Positions 53,156 through 62,452 of a stretch of 64,000 bases of DNA are shown here, in pieces (within the stretch, counting starts at the first letter, position 1; every line of letters begins with the position of its first letter). The notes under the pieces were generated by a model that had not been told where the DNA came from, did not search any database, and saw only the letters and a list, made by a program, of their open reading frames with translations. Where the stretch lies: contig NZ_CP081862.1 of NCBI RefSeq assembly GCF_019797765.1, positions 2,790,001-2,854,000 on the forward strand, written 5' to 3'. The DNA is from Cellulomonas sp. C5510 (lineage in GTDB: Bacteria; Actinomycetota; Actinomycetes; Actinomycetales; Cellulomonadaceae). Position numbers and translations under genes: made by a program.

Positions 53156-54051
53156 GCGCCGCGACCGTCGCCCTGGACACCACGGGCACCGGCATGCCGC
53201 GACTGCCGCTCGGCGAGGCCGTCGAGACCGCCATCGACTGGGTGACCACCACGTTCGACGCGGTGTTCGCCGCGATCAAGACGGTGTTCGAGGGCGCCTA
53301 CGACGGTCTCGACACCGCGCTGAGCGGCCCGCCGTTCTGGTTCATCGCGGTGGCGCTCGCCCTGGTGGCGCTGTTCGCGAAGGGCTGGAAGCTCGCCGTC
53401 GGGACCCTGGTCGGCCTCGTCGTCGTGGCGGGCGTCGACCAGTGGGGCAACGCCATGGACACCCTCGCGCTCGTGCTGCTGGCCTCCGTGGTCGCGCTGG
53501 TGATCGCCGTGCCGCTCGGCATCTGGGCGGCGCGGGACGACCGGGTCTCGCGCACCGTGCGACCGGTGCTGGACTTCATGCAGACCATGCCGGCGTTCGT
53601 CTACCTGATCCCGACGGTCGTCATCTTCCGCGTCGGGGTCGTCCCGGGCATCGTCGCCACCGTGATCTTCGCGATGGCCCCGGGCGTCCGGTTCACCGAG
53701 CTCGGTCTGCGGCAGGTCGACCGCGAGGTCGTCGAGGCCGGGCACGCCTTCGGGTCCACCGAGGGCCGCATCCTCCGGCAGATCCAGCTCCCGCTGGCGA
53801 TGCCGACCATCATGGCCGGCGTCAACCAGGTGATCATGCTCGCCCTGTCGATGGTGGTCATCTCCGGCATGGCCGGCGCACCGGGTCTCGGCCGCGACGT
53901 CGTCCAGGCGCTGCAGCGCGTCAACGTGTCGCTCGGCTTCGAGGCCGGCCTGTCGGTCGTGATCCTCGCGATCTTCCTGGACCGCGTCACCTCGGCGCTC
54001 GGCACCCGGTCCCGCACGGCCCGGGCCGTCGCGGCCGCCGCGCGGGCCTGA
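53152..54051 (+). CDS. proW: Glycine betaine/proline ABC transporter permease
   Basis: This 299-residue permease has about seven hydrophobic segments and the family stretches VLDFMQTMPAFVYLIP, FRVGVVPGIVATVIFAMAPGVRFTELGLRQVD (EAA-like) and INQVIMLALSMVVISGMAGAPGLG-like VNQVIMLALSMVV. This is the ProW/OpuAB pattern. The GTG at 53152 overlaps the proV stop. A 106-bp gap leads to the binding-protein gene. Confidence 0.92.
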   Translation: MSAATVALDTTGTGMPRLPLGEAVETAIDWVTTTFDAVFAAIKTVFEGAYDGLDTALSGPPFWFIAVALALVALFAKGWKLAVGTLVGLVVVAGVDQWGNAMDTLALVLLASVVALVIAVPLGIWAARDDRVSRTVRPVLDFMQTMPAFVYLIPTVVIFRVGVVPGIVATVIFAMAPGVRFTELGLRQVDREVVEAGHAFGSTEGRILRQIQLPLAMPTIMAGVNQVIMLALSMVVISGMAGAPGLGRDVVQALQRVNVSLGFEAGLSVVILAIFLDRVTSALGTRSRTARAVAAAARA

Positions 54052-54157
54052 CCGTCCCGCTCCACCTCCGCACCACCCCCGCGGGGCCCCCGCCCCGCAC
54101 CTGCCCGACCCCCGACCGGGTGCCGGCTGACTGCCGCGCACCCACGAAAGGATGCCC

Positions 54158-55087
54158 ATGCGCACCCGCACCCGCCGTTCCGCCCTCGCCGCCTCGGCGC
54201 TCGCGCTCGGCCTCGCCCTGACCGCCTGCGCCTCCGACAGCGGCTCGGGCTCCGCGTCCGACGACGAGAACCGCCTCGACAACGGCGACCTGCCCGAGGT
54301 CTCGATCGGCGTCCACTCCGGCTGGGACGAGGGCATCGCCGTGTCCGCCCTGTTCCAGACGATGCTCGAGGAGGACGGCTACACCGTCGAGTCCCAGGAG
54401 GCCGACGCCGGCGTCGTGTACACCGGCATGGCCGGCGGCGACTTCGACGTCAACTTCGACATGTGGCTGCCGACCACGCACGCCGACTACCTCGAGAAGT
54501 ACGGCGACGACCTGGAGCAGCTCGGCGTCTGGTACGACGACGCCCGCCTCACCATCGCGGTGAACGAGGACTCCCCGATCACGTCGCTCGACGAGCTGGC
54601 GGAGAACGCGGACGTCGTCGGCAACCGGATCGTCGGCATCGAGTCGGGCGCCGGCCTGACCCGCATCACCCAGGACGAGGTCATCCCGACGTACGGCCTC
54701 GAGGACATGGAGTTCGTCGTGTCGTCGACTCCGGCGATGCTCGCCGAGCTCAAGGGCGCCACCGCGGCCGGCGACGACATCGCCGTGACCCTGTGGCGGC
54801 CGCACTGGGCGTACGACGCCTACCCGGTGCGCGACCTCGAGGACCCCGAGGGCGCGCTGGGTGACGCCGAGGAGATCCACACGGTGGGCCGGACCGGCTT
54901 CTCGGAGGACTACCCGACGCTGACCAAGCTCATCGAGGCGTTCACGCTGACCGACGAGCAGCTGTTCTCGCTCGAGAACCTCATGTTCAACGAGGACGGC
55001 GGCAGCGACCCGGCGGCGTCCGCGGCGCAGTGGCTCGAGGACAACCCGGACTTCGTGACGGACCTCAAGGAGGCGGCCGGCGTCTGA
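54158..55087 (+). CDS. proX: Glycine betaine ABC transporter substrate-binding lipoprotein
   Basis: This 309-residue binding protein starts MRTRTRRSALAAS and has the lipobox LALTAC, so it is tethered to the membrane. The mature part fits OpuAC/ProX: SIGVHSGWDEGIAVSALFQTMLEE, FDVNFDMWLPTTHADYL, GIESGAGLTR and ITLWRPHWA-like VTLWRPHWAY, the last with Trp residues used for quaternary-amine binding. The second ATG (54158) was preferred to 54152 because AAAGGA is then at normal spacing. A strong hairpin follows the stop. Confidence 0.92.
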   Translation: MRTRTRRSALAASALALGLALTACASDSGSGSASDDENRLDNGDLPEVSIGVHSGWDEGIAVSALFQTMLEEDGYTVESQEADAGVVYTGMAGGDFDVNFDMWLPTTHADYLEKYGDDLEQLGVWYDDARLTIAVNEDSPITSLDELAENADVVGNRIVGIESGAGLTRITQDEVIPTYGLEDMEFVVSSTPAMLAELKGATAAGDDIAVTLWRPHWAYDAYPVRDLEDPEGALGDAEEIHTVGRTGFSEDYPTLTKLIEAFTLTDEQLFSLENLMFNEDGGSDPAASAAQWLEDNPDFVTDLKEAAGV

Positions 55088-55104
55088 GCCGACCGCTCCC
55101 CACG

Positions 55105-55143
55105 ACGGAGCCCCCCGCGCACGAGCTGCGCGGGGGGCTCCGT
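55105..55143. terminator. Strong hairpin after the betaine transporter operon
   Basis: A 16-bp perfect stem (ACGGAGCCCCCCGCGC and its complement) with a 7-nt loop ACGAGCT lies between convergent proX and tetR genes. Confidence 0.75.
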
Positions 55144-55175
55144 GGTGTCCGGGCCGGCGGGCGGTGCCGGAGCCG

Positions 55176-55826
55176 TCAGCGCACCGCGCCCGGCTCTCCC
55201 ATCAGCCGCGCCGCCATCCGCTCCCACTCCTGCACCAGGTCGAGCCCCTCGGGGTCGCGCAGCCACCGCAGCTGCACGCCGTCCATGGCGGCGAGCACCT
55301 CCCGGGCGAGCACCCGCGGGTCGTCGGCGGTGCCGTCGGCGACGGCCGCGGCGGCGAACAGGTCGAGCGCCCACTGCTCGCGCGCGAGGAAGTAGTCGTG
55401 CGCGGGGTGGGCCGGGTCGAGGGACTCCCCGTTGAGCACGGTGTACAGCCGCACGATCTCGGGCTGCTGGGCGTTGCGCTCGACGAGGGCCGCGCAGAGG
55501 TCCCGCAGGCCGACCGCGGCGTCCTGGCCGGAGTCGAAGACGTCGGCGTCGACCCCGAGCAGCTCGGCGAGCCGGGCCAGGTCGACGGCGTCGCGGTACT
55601 CGAGCACCGCGACGAGCAGCTGCTCCTTCGACCCGACGTGGTGGAGCACGCCGCCCTCGGTGATCCCGCAGGCCAGGGCCACGTCGCGCAGCGTCAGCCC
55701 CCAGAACCCGCGCTCGGCGATGAGGCCGGCGGAGACGGTGAGGATCTGCGTCAGGCGGTCCGACGCGCTCATCCGCGAGCGGGTGGTGCGCGGCGAGTAC
55801 GCGCTGGCGGTGGGGCTCTGCGGCAC
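55176..55826 (-). CDS. TetR family transcriptional regulator
   Basis: This 216-residue repressor has the N-terminal helix-turn-helix (LTQILTVSAGLIAERGFWGLTLRDVALACGITEGGVLHHVGSKEQLL) and an all-helical ligand domain. The GTG at 55826 has GAGGAG upstream; an ATG start at MSASDR is an alternative. It is divergent from a GH3 beta-glucosidase gene with an operator-like repeat between, so it probably represses the sugar module in response to a glycoside or product. Confidence 0.88.
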   Translation of the reverse strand: MPQSPTASAYSPRTTRSRMSASDRLTQILTVSAGLIAERGFWGLTLRDVALACGITEGGVLHHVGSKEQLLVAVLEYRDAVDLARLAELLGVDADVFDSGQDAAVGLRDLCAALVERNAQQPEIVRLYTVLNGESLDPAHPAHDYFLAREQWALDLFAAAAVADGTADDPRVLAREVLAAMDGVQLRWLRDPEGLDLVQEWERMAARLMGEPGAVR

Positions 55827-55892
55827 CTGGTCTCCTCGGTCGTGCTGCCTCGCCCATTGTGGCAGAGACGACTCCCGCGCTACCGTACTGAA

Positions 55893-55912
55893 TACTGAAT
55901 GAGCACTCAGTA
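55893..55912. promoter_or_regulatory. Candidate TetR operator
   Basis: TACTGAATGAGCACTCAGTA has perfect 6-nt arms TACTGA/TCAGTA; the core TGAG-CA-CTCA is also palindromic. A further TACTGAA copy lies directly upstream. It is between the divergent TetR and GH3 genes, about 40 bp from the GH3 start. Confidence 0.6.
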
Positions 55913-55949
55913 ACAGGACTGGGCGCCCCTCGACGACGAGTGGAGACTC

Positions 55950-58139
55950 ATGAGCACCACCCCGTTCCAGCGCGCCACCGCCGCGGTCGCGGCCGGCACC
56001 CCCGCCGAGGCGGAGGCCGCGCACCTCTACGAGGCCCTGACCGACGACGAGCGCCTCGACCTCCTCGACGGCGACACGCCGTTCTGGCAGGGCATGTACT
56101 CGTTCGTCACCGACGGCTACAACGTCGAGCCGTACGTGATGGGCGCGGTCCCCCGGCTCGGCGTCCCCGGCATCCGGTTCGTCGACGGCCCGCGCGGGTG
56201 CGTCGTCGGGCAGGCCACGGCGTTCCCGGTCTCGATGGCGCGCGGCGCCACCTGGGACGTCGACCTCGAGGAGCAGGTCGGCGAGGCGATCGGCGCCGAG
56301 CTGCGCGCCCTCGGCGGCAACTTCTTCGGCGGCGTCTGCATCAACCTCCCCCGCCACCCCGCGTGGGGACGCGCCCAGGAGACGTACTCCGACCAGCCGG
56401 CGCTGCTCGGCGAGATGGGCGCGGCCCTGACCCGGGGCGTCCAGCGGCACGCCATGGCCTGCGTCAAGCACTACGCGCTCAACTCGATGGAGAACGCCCG
56501 GTTCTCGGTCGACGTGACCGCCGACGACGTGACGCTGCACGAGGACTTCCTGCCGCACTTCCGGCGGGTGGTCGACGAGGGCGTCGCCGCCGTGATGAGC
56601 TCGTACAACTCCGTGAACGGCACGTGGGCCGGGCAGAACGAGCACCTGCTCACCACTGTCCTGCGGGAGGAGTGGGGCTTCACCGGCACCGTCATCACGG
56701 ACTTCATCTGGGGCATGCGCGACGGCACCGCCGCCCTGCGCGCCGGGCTCGACGTCGAGGCGCCGTTCCGCCAGCAGCGCGGCGCGCACCTGCGGGCGGC
56801 GCTCGACGCCGGCACCGCCTCCTGGGCGGACGTCCGCCGCGCCGGGCACCGGATCCTCGCCACGCAGCTGCGGTACTACGCCGGGCGGGTCGAGGCGGAG
56901 CCCACGACCGACGTCGTCGCGTCAGCGCCGCACCGGGCGCTCGCCCGGGACGCGGCCCGCCGCGCGATGGTGCTGCTGCGCAACGAGGACGTCGCCGGCT
57001 CCCCCGCGCTGCCCCTCGACCCCGCGGCGCTGCGGTCGCTGGCGGTCGTCGGCCGGCTCGCCGACCGCGCCAGCACGGGCGACAACGGCTCGTCCGACGT
57101 CCGCGCCCCGTCCGTCGTCACCCCCCTCGAGGGCATCACCGCGGCGCTGCCGGGCGTCGACGTCCGGCACGCGCCGGGCAGCGACCCCGAGGCGGCCGCG
57201 CGGACCGCCGCCGGCGCGGACGCCGCGGTCGTCGTCGTCGGGTTCACCGCGGAGGACGAGGGCGAGTTCGTCGACGGCTCGCTCGCGACCCGGGGGGAGC
57301 TCGTCGCGCTGTACCCGGACCCCGAGGGCCCGCAGGAGACGGCGTGGCAGGACCACGTCATGACGGCGATGGGCAGCGGCCTCAGCGTCGTCGGCGCCGG
57401 CGCCGCCGGGGGCGACCGCCGCGACCTGCACCTGCGCCCCGAGGACGTCGCCGTGATCCGGGCGGTCGCCTCGGCCAACCCGCGCACGGTCGTCGTCGTG
57501 GTGACGGCGGGCGCCGTGCTCATGGAGGAGTGGCACGACCAGGTGCCCGGTGTCCTGCTCTCCTGGTACTGCGGCATGGAGGGCGGCCACGCGCTCGCCG
57601 ACGTCCTCACCGGCGCCCACAACCCGTCGGGCCGGCTGCCGTACGCGATCCCGGCCGACGCCGCGCACCTGCCCGAGCTCGACATCGACGCGACGGCCAT
57701 CACGTACGACCGCTGGTTCGGGCAGCGCCTGCTGCAGCACCGCGGCGTCGACGCCCTGTACCCGCTCGGCTCGGGCCTGTCGTACACGACGTGGACGACG
57801 GACGCGCTCGCCGTCGGCGAGGTGGACCCGGTCGGCCGGCGCCTGCGCGGCACCGCGACGGTCACCAACGCCGGCGACCGGGACGGCCGCCACGTGGTCC
57901 AGGTCTACGGCACGCGGCTGGACGGCGACCGAGCCGGCCAGCGCGAGCTGCTCGGCTTCGCGACCGTGGAGGTCCGCGCGGGCGGCTCCGCGGCCGTGCC
58001 GCTGGACGTCGACCTGACGCCGCTCGCCCGCTGGGACGCCGGCACGGCCCGGACCATGCTCCCGGCCGGCGACGTCCGCATCGAGGCCGGCGCGCGCTGG
58101 GGCGACCCCGGCGCCGCCACGGCGGTCGTCACCCTCTGA
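55950..58139 (+). CDS. Glycoside hydrolase family 3, beta-glucosidase-like
   Basis: This 729-residue GH3 enzyme has the N-terminal TIM-barrel with GVPGIRFVDGPRG, the KH pair at 173-174 (CVKHYALNS), and the nucleophile Asp near 251 in VITDFIWG. The alpha/beta sandwich domain (VVVGFTAEDEGEFVDG, LLSWYCGMEGGHALADVLTG) and a C-terminal fibronectin-like domain follow. No signal peptide is visible, so it is cytoplasmic and would cleave imported glycosides. The next gene is an MFS transporter, and a TetR gene is divergent. Beta-glucosidase is the usual activity; xylosidase or other cannot be excluded. Confidence 0.9.
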   Translation: MSTTPFQRATAAVAAGTPAEAEAAHLYEALTDDERLDLLDGDTPFWQGMYSFVTDGYNVEPYVMGAVPRLGVPGIRFVDGPRGCVVGQATAFPVSMARGATWDVDLEEQVGEAIGAELRALGGNFFGGVCINLPRHPAWGRAQETYSDQPALLGEMGAALTRGVQRHAMACVKHYALNSMENARFSVDVTADDVTLHEDFLPHFRRVVDEGVAAVMSSYNSVNGTWAGQNEHLLTTVLREEWGFTGTVITDFIWGMRDGTAALRAGLDVEAPFRQQRGAHLRAALDAGTASWADVRRAGHRILATQLRYYAGRVEAEPTTDVVASAPHRALARDAARRAMVLLRNEDVAGSPALPLDPAALRSLAVVGRLADRASTGDNGSSDVRAPSVVTPLEGITAALPGVDVRHAPGSDPEAAARTAAGADAAVVVVGFTAEDEGEFVDGSLATRGELVALYPDPEGPQETAWQDHVMTAMGSGLSVVGAGAAGGDRRDLHLRPEDVAVIRAVASANPRTVVVVVTAGAVLMEEWHDQVPGVLLSWYCGMEGGHALADVLTGAHNPSGRLPYAIPADAAHLPELDIDATAITYDRWFGQRLLQHRGVDALYPLGSGLSYTTWTTDALAVGEVDPVGRRLRGTATVTNAGDRDGRHVVQVYGTRLDGDRAGQRELLGFATVEVRAGGSAAVPLDVDLTPLARWDAGTARTMLPAGDVRIEAGARWGDPGAATAVVTL

Positions 58140-58281
58140 CGCCCCCACCACCAGGCACCGGACCGGTGCGGCCCCCGCGCCGCACCGGTCCGGACCCGGC
58201 CGACCCCTGCCACAGCGCGAGCCGGCCCGCACCACCCGCCCGGCACCACCCCCTGTTCTTCTCGACGACGAGGACGACCCC

Positions 58282-59544
58282 ATGCCCACCACCCTCCCGG
58301 CCGCCGACGCGGCCGCCCCCACCGACGAGCAGCAGACCCGCGTGCCCGTGCGCCTCGGCATCGCGCTGGCGCTCGGCTGCTTCCTCTGGCTCGGCCCCTA
58401 CCTGGGGGTCAACGCCGTCCTGCTCCCCGCGCGGATCGCGGAGATCGCCCCGGACGACAAGACCTCCGTGGTGGCGCTGCTCGCCACGGTCGCGATGATC
58501 GTCGCGACGCTCGCGAACATCGTCATCGGAGCCTTCTCCGACCTGACCCGCTCCCGGTGGGGCCGGCGCACCCCGTGGCTGCTCGCCGGCTCGGTCGGCT
58601 CCGCCGCGCTGCTGCTCGTGGTCGGGCGCGCGTCCTCGGTGGGCTCCCTGCTGGTCGCGTGGGCCGTCTACCAGGTGTTCCTCAACGCGATCGTCGCGCC
58701 GCTGATCGCGGTGATCTCCGACCGGATCGCCCCGCGGCACCGCGGCACCATCTCGTCGGTGTACGCCTTCGGCTACTCCGCCGGGCTGTACGGCGGCCAG
58801 ATCATCGGCGCGCAGTTCCTCGGTGGCATCGGCGCGGGCTTCGCGGTCCTCGCGGGGCTGACGCTGCTGTCCGGGCCCGTCGCGGCGCTCATCATGCGCG
58901 AGCCCTCCAGCCGGGACCTCCCCCGCCGCCGCGTCAGCCGGGACATGCTGCTGGACTCCTTCAGCCTGCCGCGGCGCGACTGCCGGGACTACTACCTGGC
59001 GCTGTTCGGGAAGTTCGCGATCATCTCGGCGACGTTCGCGGTCTCCGGCTACCAGCTGTACATCCTCACCGACTACATGGCGCTCGGTGAGGGCACGACC
59101 GCCGGGTACATCTCCTCCATCGCGACGATCCTCATGGTCACCGCCCTGGTGATGTCCGCGGTCTCGGGCCCGGTGTCGGACCGGCTCGGCCGCCGCAAGC
59201 TGCCCGTGGTCGTCGCCGGCGTCCTCGTCGCGATCGGCGTCCTGGTGCCGGCCGTCTCCCCCAGCCCGTGGACGATGCTCGTCTACGCGGTGGTCGCCGG
59301 CGTCGGCATGGGCGCGTTCAACGCGGTCGACCAGGCGCTCAACGTCGAGGTGCTGCCCGACCAGGAGACCGCCGCCAAGGACCTCGGCGTGCTCAACCTC
59401 GCGAACACCGGCGGGCAGATCGTCGGGCCGATCGTCGCCGCGGCCGCCATCTCGGCCGTGGGCTACCAGGCGATGTTCCCGGCCGCGGCGGTGCTGGCCC
59501 TCGTCGGCGCGGGCCTGATCCTGGCGATCCGCCGCGTGCGCTGA
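58282..59544 (+). CDS. MFS transporter, likely glycoside or disaccharide uptake
   Basis: This 420-residue protein has twelve predicted membrane segments. The start LGCFLWLGPYLGVNAVLLPARIAEIAP and FSDLTRSRWGRRTPWLL (the GxxxDxxxxRxGRR loop between helices 2 and 3) resemble sucrose/glycoside-cation symporters. A second copy of the loop (VSGPVSDRLGRRK) lies in the second half. It follows the GH3 gene by 142 bp, so transport and hydrolysis are likely coupled. The ATG at 58282 has GAGGA upstream. Confidence 0.85.
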   Translation: MPTTLPAADAAAPTDEQQTRVPVRLGIALALGCFLWLGPYLGVNAVLLPARIAEIAPDDKTSVVALLATVAMIVATLANIVIGAFSDLTRSRWGRRTPWLLAGSVGSAALLLVVGRASSVGSLLVAWAVYQVFLNAIVAPLIAVISDRIAPRHRGTISSVYAFGYSAGLYGGQIIGAQFLGGIGAGFAVLAGLTLLSGPVAALIMREPSSRDLPRRRVSRDMLLDSFSLPRRDCRDYYLALFGKFAIISATFAVSGYQLYILTDYMALGEGTTAGYISSIATILMVTALVMSAVSGPVSDRLGRRKLPVVVAGVLVAIGVLVPAVSPSPWTMLVYAVVAGVGMGAFNAVDQALNVEVLPDQETAAKDLGVLNLANTGGQIVGPIVAAAAISAVGYQAMFPAAAVLALVGAGLILAIRRVR

Positions 59545-59589
59545 CTCCCGCCCCCCTGCCCCCTGCCCCCCTGCCCCCCTGCCCCCTGC

Positions 59590-59644
59590 GATCGGATCCG
59601 TTCGCACCGACACGCCGGGCGTGTCCGGTCGCACGGATCCGATC
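59590..59644. terminator. 55-bp imperfect palindrome between MFS and CDF genes
   Basis: Two 27-nt arms, matching at 23 positions, surround a single G. The outer 12 nt (GATCGGATCCGT) and inner 8 nt are perfect. It lies between convergent genes and likely terminates both. It is preceded by a CTGCCCCCC-type simple repeat (59550-59588). Confidence 0.65.
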
Positions 59645-59707
59645 GCCTCCCCCGGGAGGAGCGGGCGGGGCGTGCCGGGGCCGGGGCGACGACGGGGGCG
59701 GCCGTGG

Positions 59708-60634
59708 TCAGGGAGCGGGAGCCGTGGCGTGGCGGAGGTCCGGCTCCAGGTAGATGACCCGGGCGATCGGGACGGCCGACCGCACGCGCTGCTCGGCCGC
59801 GTCGATCGCCCTCGCGACGTCCGCCGCGGAGTCGGTGGCGTCGACCTCGATCTTCGCCGCGACCAGCAGCTCCTCCGGCCCCAGGTGCAGGGTGCGCAGG
59901 TGGATGACCGACGGCACGCCGTCCCCCACCAGGGCGCCCCGGATCGCCTCGACGTCGCGGCGGGACGCCGACTCGCCGAGCAGCAGGCTCTTCGTCTCCA
60001 CGGCCAGCACCACCGCGATGACGACCAGGAGCACGCCGATCGCCGCGGACCCCACCGCGTCCCACCGGCCGTCGTGCGTGACCAGCGTCATCGACACACC
60101 GAACAGCGCGAGCACGAGGCCGATCAGCGCCCCGAAGTCCTCGAGCAGCACTACCGGCAGCTCCGGCGCCTTGGCCGTGCGGATGTACGACACCCACCCC
60201 TGCTTCCCGCGGGTGTGGTTCGCCTCGCGGATCGCCGTGCGGAAGGAGAAGCCCTCCATCACGATCGCGGCGAGCAGCACGACGATCGGCACCCACTGCC
60301 ACGACTCGATCGGGTGCGGGTCGGCGAACTTGTGCCACGCCTCGTACAGCGCGAACAGGCCGCCGAGGCTGAACAGCACGATCGCGACGATGAACGCGTA
60401 CATGTACCGCTCGCGCCCGTAGCCGAACGGGTGCTCCTCGTCCGCGGACCGCCGGGCCCGCCGGCCGCCCAGCAGGAGCAGCAGCTGGTTGCCCGAGTCG
60501 GCCAGGGAGTGCACCGACTCCGCGAGCATCGAGCTGGACGAGGTGAGCAGGAACGCGACGAACTTCGTCACCGCGATCCCCAGGTTCGCGGACAGCGCCG
60601 CGATGATCGCCTTGTTCCCGCCGCCGTGCGCCAT
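59708..60634 (-). CDS. Cation diffusion facilitator transporter
   Basis: This 308-residue protein has six membrane segments with metal-site motifs ESVHSLADSGNQ in helix 2 and LLEDFGALIGL in helix 5, then a cytoplasmic domain (about 215-300) of the CDF type (VIHLRTLHLGPEELLVAAKIEVD). It would export zinc, iron or related ions in exchange for protons. The HPFGYGRERY sequence resembles the SLC30A9-like branch. The ATG at 60634 has GGGAGG six bases upstream. Confidence 0.88.
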   Translation of the reverse strand: MAHGGGNKAIIAALSANLGIAVTKFVAFLLTSSSSMLAESVHSLADSGNQLLLLLGGRRARRSADEEHPFGYGRERYMYAFIVAIVLFSLGGLFALYEAWHKFADPHPIESWQWVPIVVLLAAIVMEGFSFRTAIREANHTRGKQGWVSYIRTAKAPELPVVLLEDFGALIGLVLALFGVSMTLVTHDGRWDAVGSAAIGVLLVVIAVVLAVETKSLLLGESASRRDVEAIRGALVGDGVPSVIHLRTLHLGPEELLVAAKIEVDATDSAADVARAIDAAEQRVRSAVPIARVIYLEPDLRHATAPAP

Positions 60635-60709
60635 GCCGGTCCTCCCGCTGGTGGGCGGGCGACCGCGGTCCCCCGGGGCCGACCCGCGCGGGCGGCCCGA
60701 GCGGAGATG

Positions 60710-60904
60710 CTAGACCGCGCGGGCCTCGTCGGCGAGGAGGACGGGGATGCCGTCGCGCACCGGGTACGCCAACGGGCGGTCCGGGTCGGTCGAGACGAGC
60801 TCGGGCTCGCCTCCGGGGCCGACGCCGTCGACGAGCGTCGCGCCGGTCACCGGGCAGCGCAGCAGCTCGCGCACCCAGGGGGCCAGGCCGGTCGTGTCCG
60901 CCAC
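60710..60904 (-). CDS. Trm112 family protein
   Basis: This 64-residue protein (LRCPVTGATL near the middle, YPVRDGIPVLLADEA at the end) matches small bacterial Trm112-like proteins, which resemble the eukaryotic methyltransferase activator. Only one of the zinc cysteines is present. The GTG at 60904 has AGGAGGG eight bases upstream and lies just after the phosphomannomutase stop, so the two are co-transcribed, as in many actinobacteria. Confidence 0.85.
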   Translation of the reverse strand: MADTTGLAPWVRELLRCPVTGATLVDGVGPGGEPELVSTDPDRPLAYPVRDGIPVLLADEARAV

Positions 60905-60907
60905 GTC

Positions 60908-62365
60908 TCAGCCCTCCTGCCGGACCAGGGCGAGCACGTCGTCGCGCACCTTCTCCATGATGTCCTCGTCCGCCGCCTCGACGTTGAGGCGCAGCAGCGG
61001 CTCGGTGTTCGACGCGCGCAGGTTGAACCACCACTGCGGCTGGCCGTCCCAGTGCGACACCGTCAGGCCGTCCAGCTCGTCGACCGCGACCGGCCCGGCG
61101 CCCTGCTGCGTCACGTACGCCTCGACCACGCGGGCGCGGGCGGCGGCGACGTCGGCCACCCGGGAGTTGATCTCCCCGGACGCCACGTAGGGCTGGTACT
61201 GCTCGGCGAGCGCCGACAGCGGGTGGGGCTGTCCGCCGAGCGCTGCGAGCACGTGCAGCGCCGCGAGCATGCCGGTGTCCGCGAAGAAGAAGTCGCGGAA
61301 GTAGTAGTGCGCGGAGTGCTCGCCGCCGAACACCGCCTGCGACTCGGCCATCTGCGCCTTGATGAACGAGTGGCCGACCCGGGTGCGGACGGCCTTCGCG
61401 CCGGCGGCGGTCACCAGGTCCGGGACCACCATCGACGTGATGAGGTTGTGGATCACCGTCGGCGTGCGGCCCTCGGCCTTCTCGCGCTCGATCTCCCGCA
61501 GGCCCACGAGAGCCGTGATCGCCGACGGGCTGACCGGGTCGCCCTTCTCGTCCACGACGAAGCAGCGGTCCGCGTCGCCGTCGAACGCCAGGCCGATGTC
61601 CGCGCCGTGCTCGACGACGGCCTTCTGCAGGTCGCGCAGGTTCTCCGGCTCCAGCGGGTTCGCCTCGTGGTTCGGGAACGTGCCGTCGAGCTCGAAGTAC
61701 AGCGGGACGACCTCGAGCGGCAGCTCCGGCAGGCCGGCGCCGGTGCCGAGCACTGCGGGGGCCGTGAAGCCGCCCATGCCGTTGCCGGCGTCCACGACGA
61801 CCTTGAGCGGCCGGATGCCCGACAGGTCGACCAGGCCGCGCAGGAACGCCGCGTAGTCGGCGAGGAGGTCCTGCTCGGTGACCTCGCCGCGCTGCCCGGC
61901 GTCGGCCGGGACGCCGTCGCGCAGGTACCGGGCGGCGAGGTCGCGCACGGCCGCGAGGCCGGTGTCCTGGCCGACGGGACGCGCGCCCGCCCGGCAGAGC
62001 TTGATGCCGTTGTACTGCGCCGGGTTGTGGCTCGCGGTGAACATGGCGCCCGGGACGTCCAGCCGGCCGGAGGCGAAGTACAGACCGTCCGTCGAGCACA
62101 GGCCGATGCGCACCACGTCGACGCCGCGGCTCGCGAGGCCGTCGGCGAACGCGCCGACCAGCTCGGGTCCCGACGGGCGCATGTCGTTGCCGACCACCAC
62201 GCGGGGCCGGGCGCCCTCGCGCACCTCGGGCAGCACGACGACCTCGGCGAACGCCGCGCCGATGGCGCGCGCCACGTCGGCGTTCAGCTGGTCGGGGACG
62301 GTGCCCCGCACGTCGTAGGCCTTGATGAGGCCGGTCAGGTCAGGGAGCGCGGGCGTCTCGGGCAC
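60908..62365 (-). CDS. manB: Phosphomannomutase/phosphoglucomutase
   Basis: This 485-residue alpha-D-phosphohexomutase converts mannose-6-phosphate to mannose-1-phosphate, the precursor of GDP-mannose for cell-envelope glycans. The active serine is near 112 in FTASHNPAQYNG, the Mg loop is DGDADR, the sugar loop GEHSAHYYF and the phosphate loop ASNTEPLLRLN. The GTG at 62365 was preferred because a TACCGT -10 box lies seven bases upstream; GTG at 62374 is an alternative. Order manB-DUF3499-metallopeptidase matches the mycobacterial Rv3257c-Rv3259 region. Confidence 0.92.
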   Translation of the reverse strand: MPETPALPDLTGLIKAYDVRGTVPDQLNADVARAIGAAFAEVVVLPEVREGARPRVVVGNDMRPSGPELVGAFADGLASRGVDVVRIGLCSTDGLYFASGRLDVPGAMFTASHNPAQYNGIKLCRAGARPVGQDTGLAAVRDLAARYLRDGVPADAGQRGEVTEQDLLADYAAFLRGLVDLSGIRPLKVVVDAGNGMGGFTAPAVLGTGAGLPELPLEVVPLYFELDGTFPNHEANPLEPENLRDLQKAVVEHGADIGLAFDGDADRCFVVDEKGDPVSPSAITALVGLREIEREKAEGRTPTVIHNLITSMVVPDLVTAAGAKAVRTRVGHSFIKAQMAESQAVFGGEHSAHYYFRDFFFADTGMLAALHVLAALGGQPHPLSALAEQYQPYVASGEINSRVADVAAARARVVEAYVTQQGAGPVAVDELDGLTVSHWDGQPQWWFNLRASNTEPLLRLNVEAADEDIMEKVRDDVLALVRQEG

Positions 62366-62372
62366 GACGGTC

Positions 62373-62378
62373 ACGGTA
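62373..62378 (-). promoter_or_regulatory. Candidate -10 box for leaderless manB
   Basis: On the minus strand TACCGT lies seven bases before the GTG at 62365. Confidence 0.45.
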
Positions 62379-62452
62379 TCCCATCGGCGTGGTCCGGCCC
62401 ACGCCCCCGCACGGCCGTCCACCGGACCGGAACGGCCTCGACGGGCCCGGGC

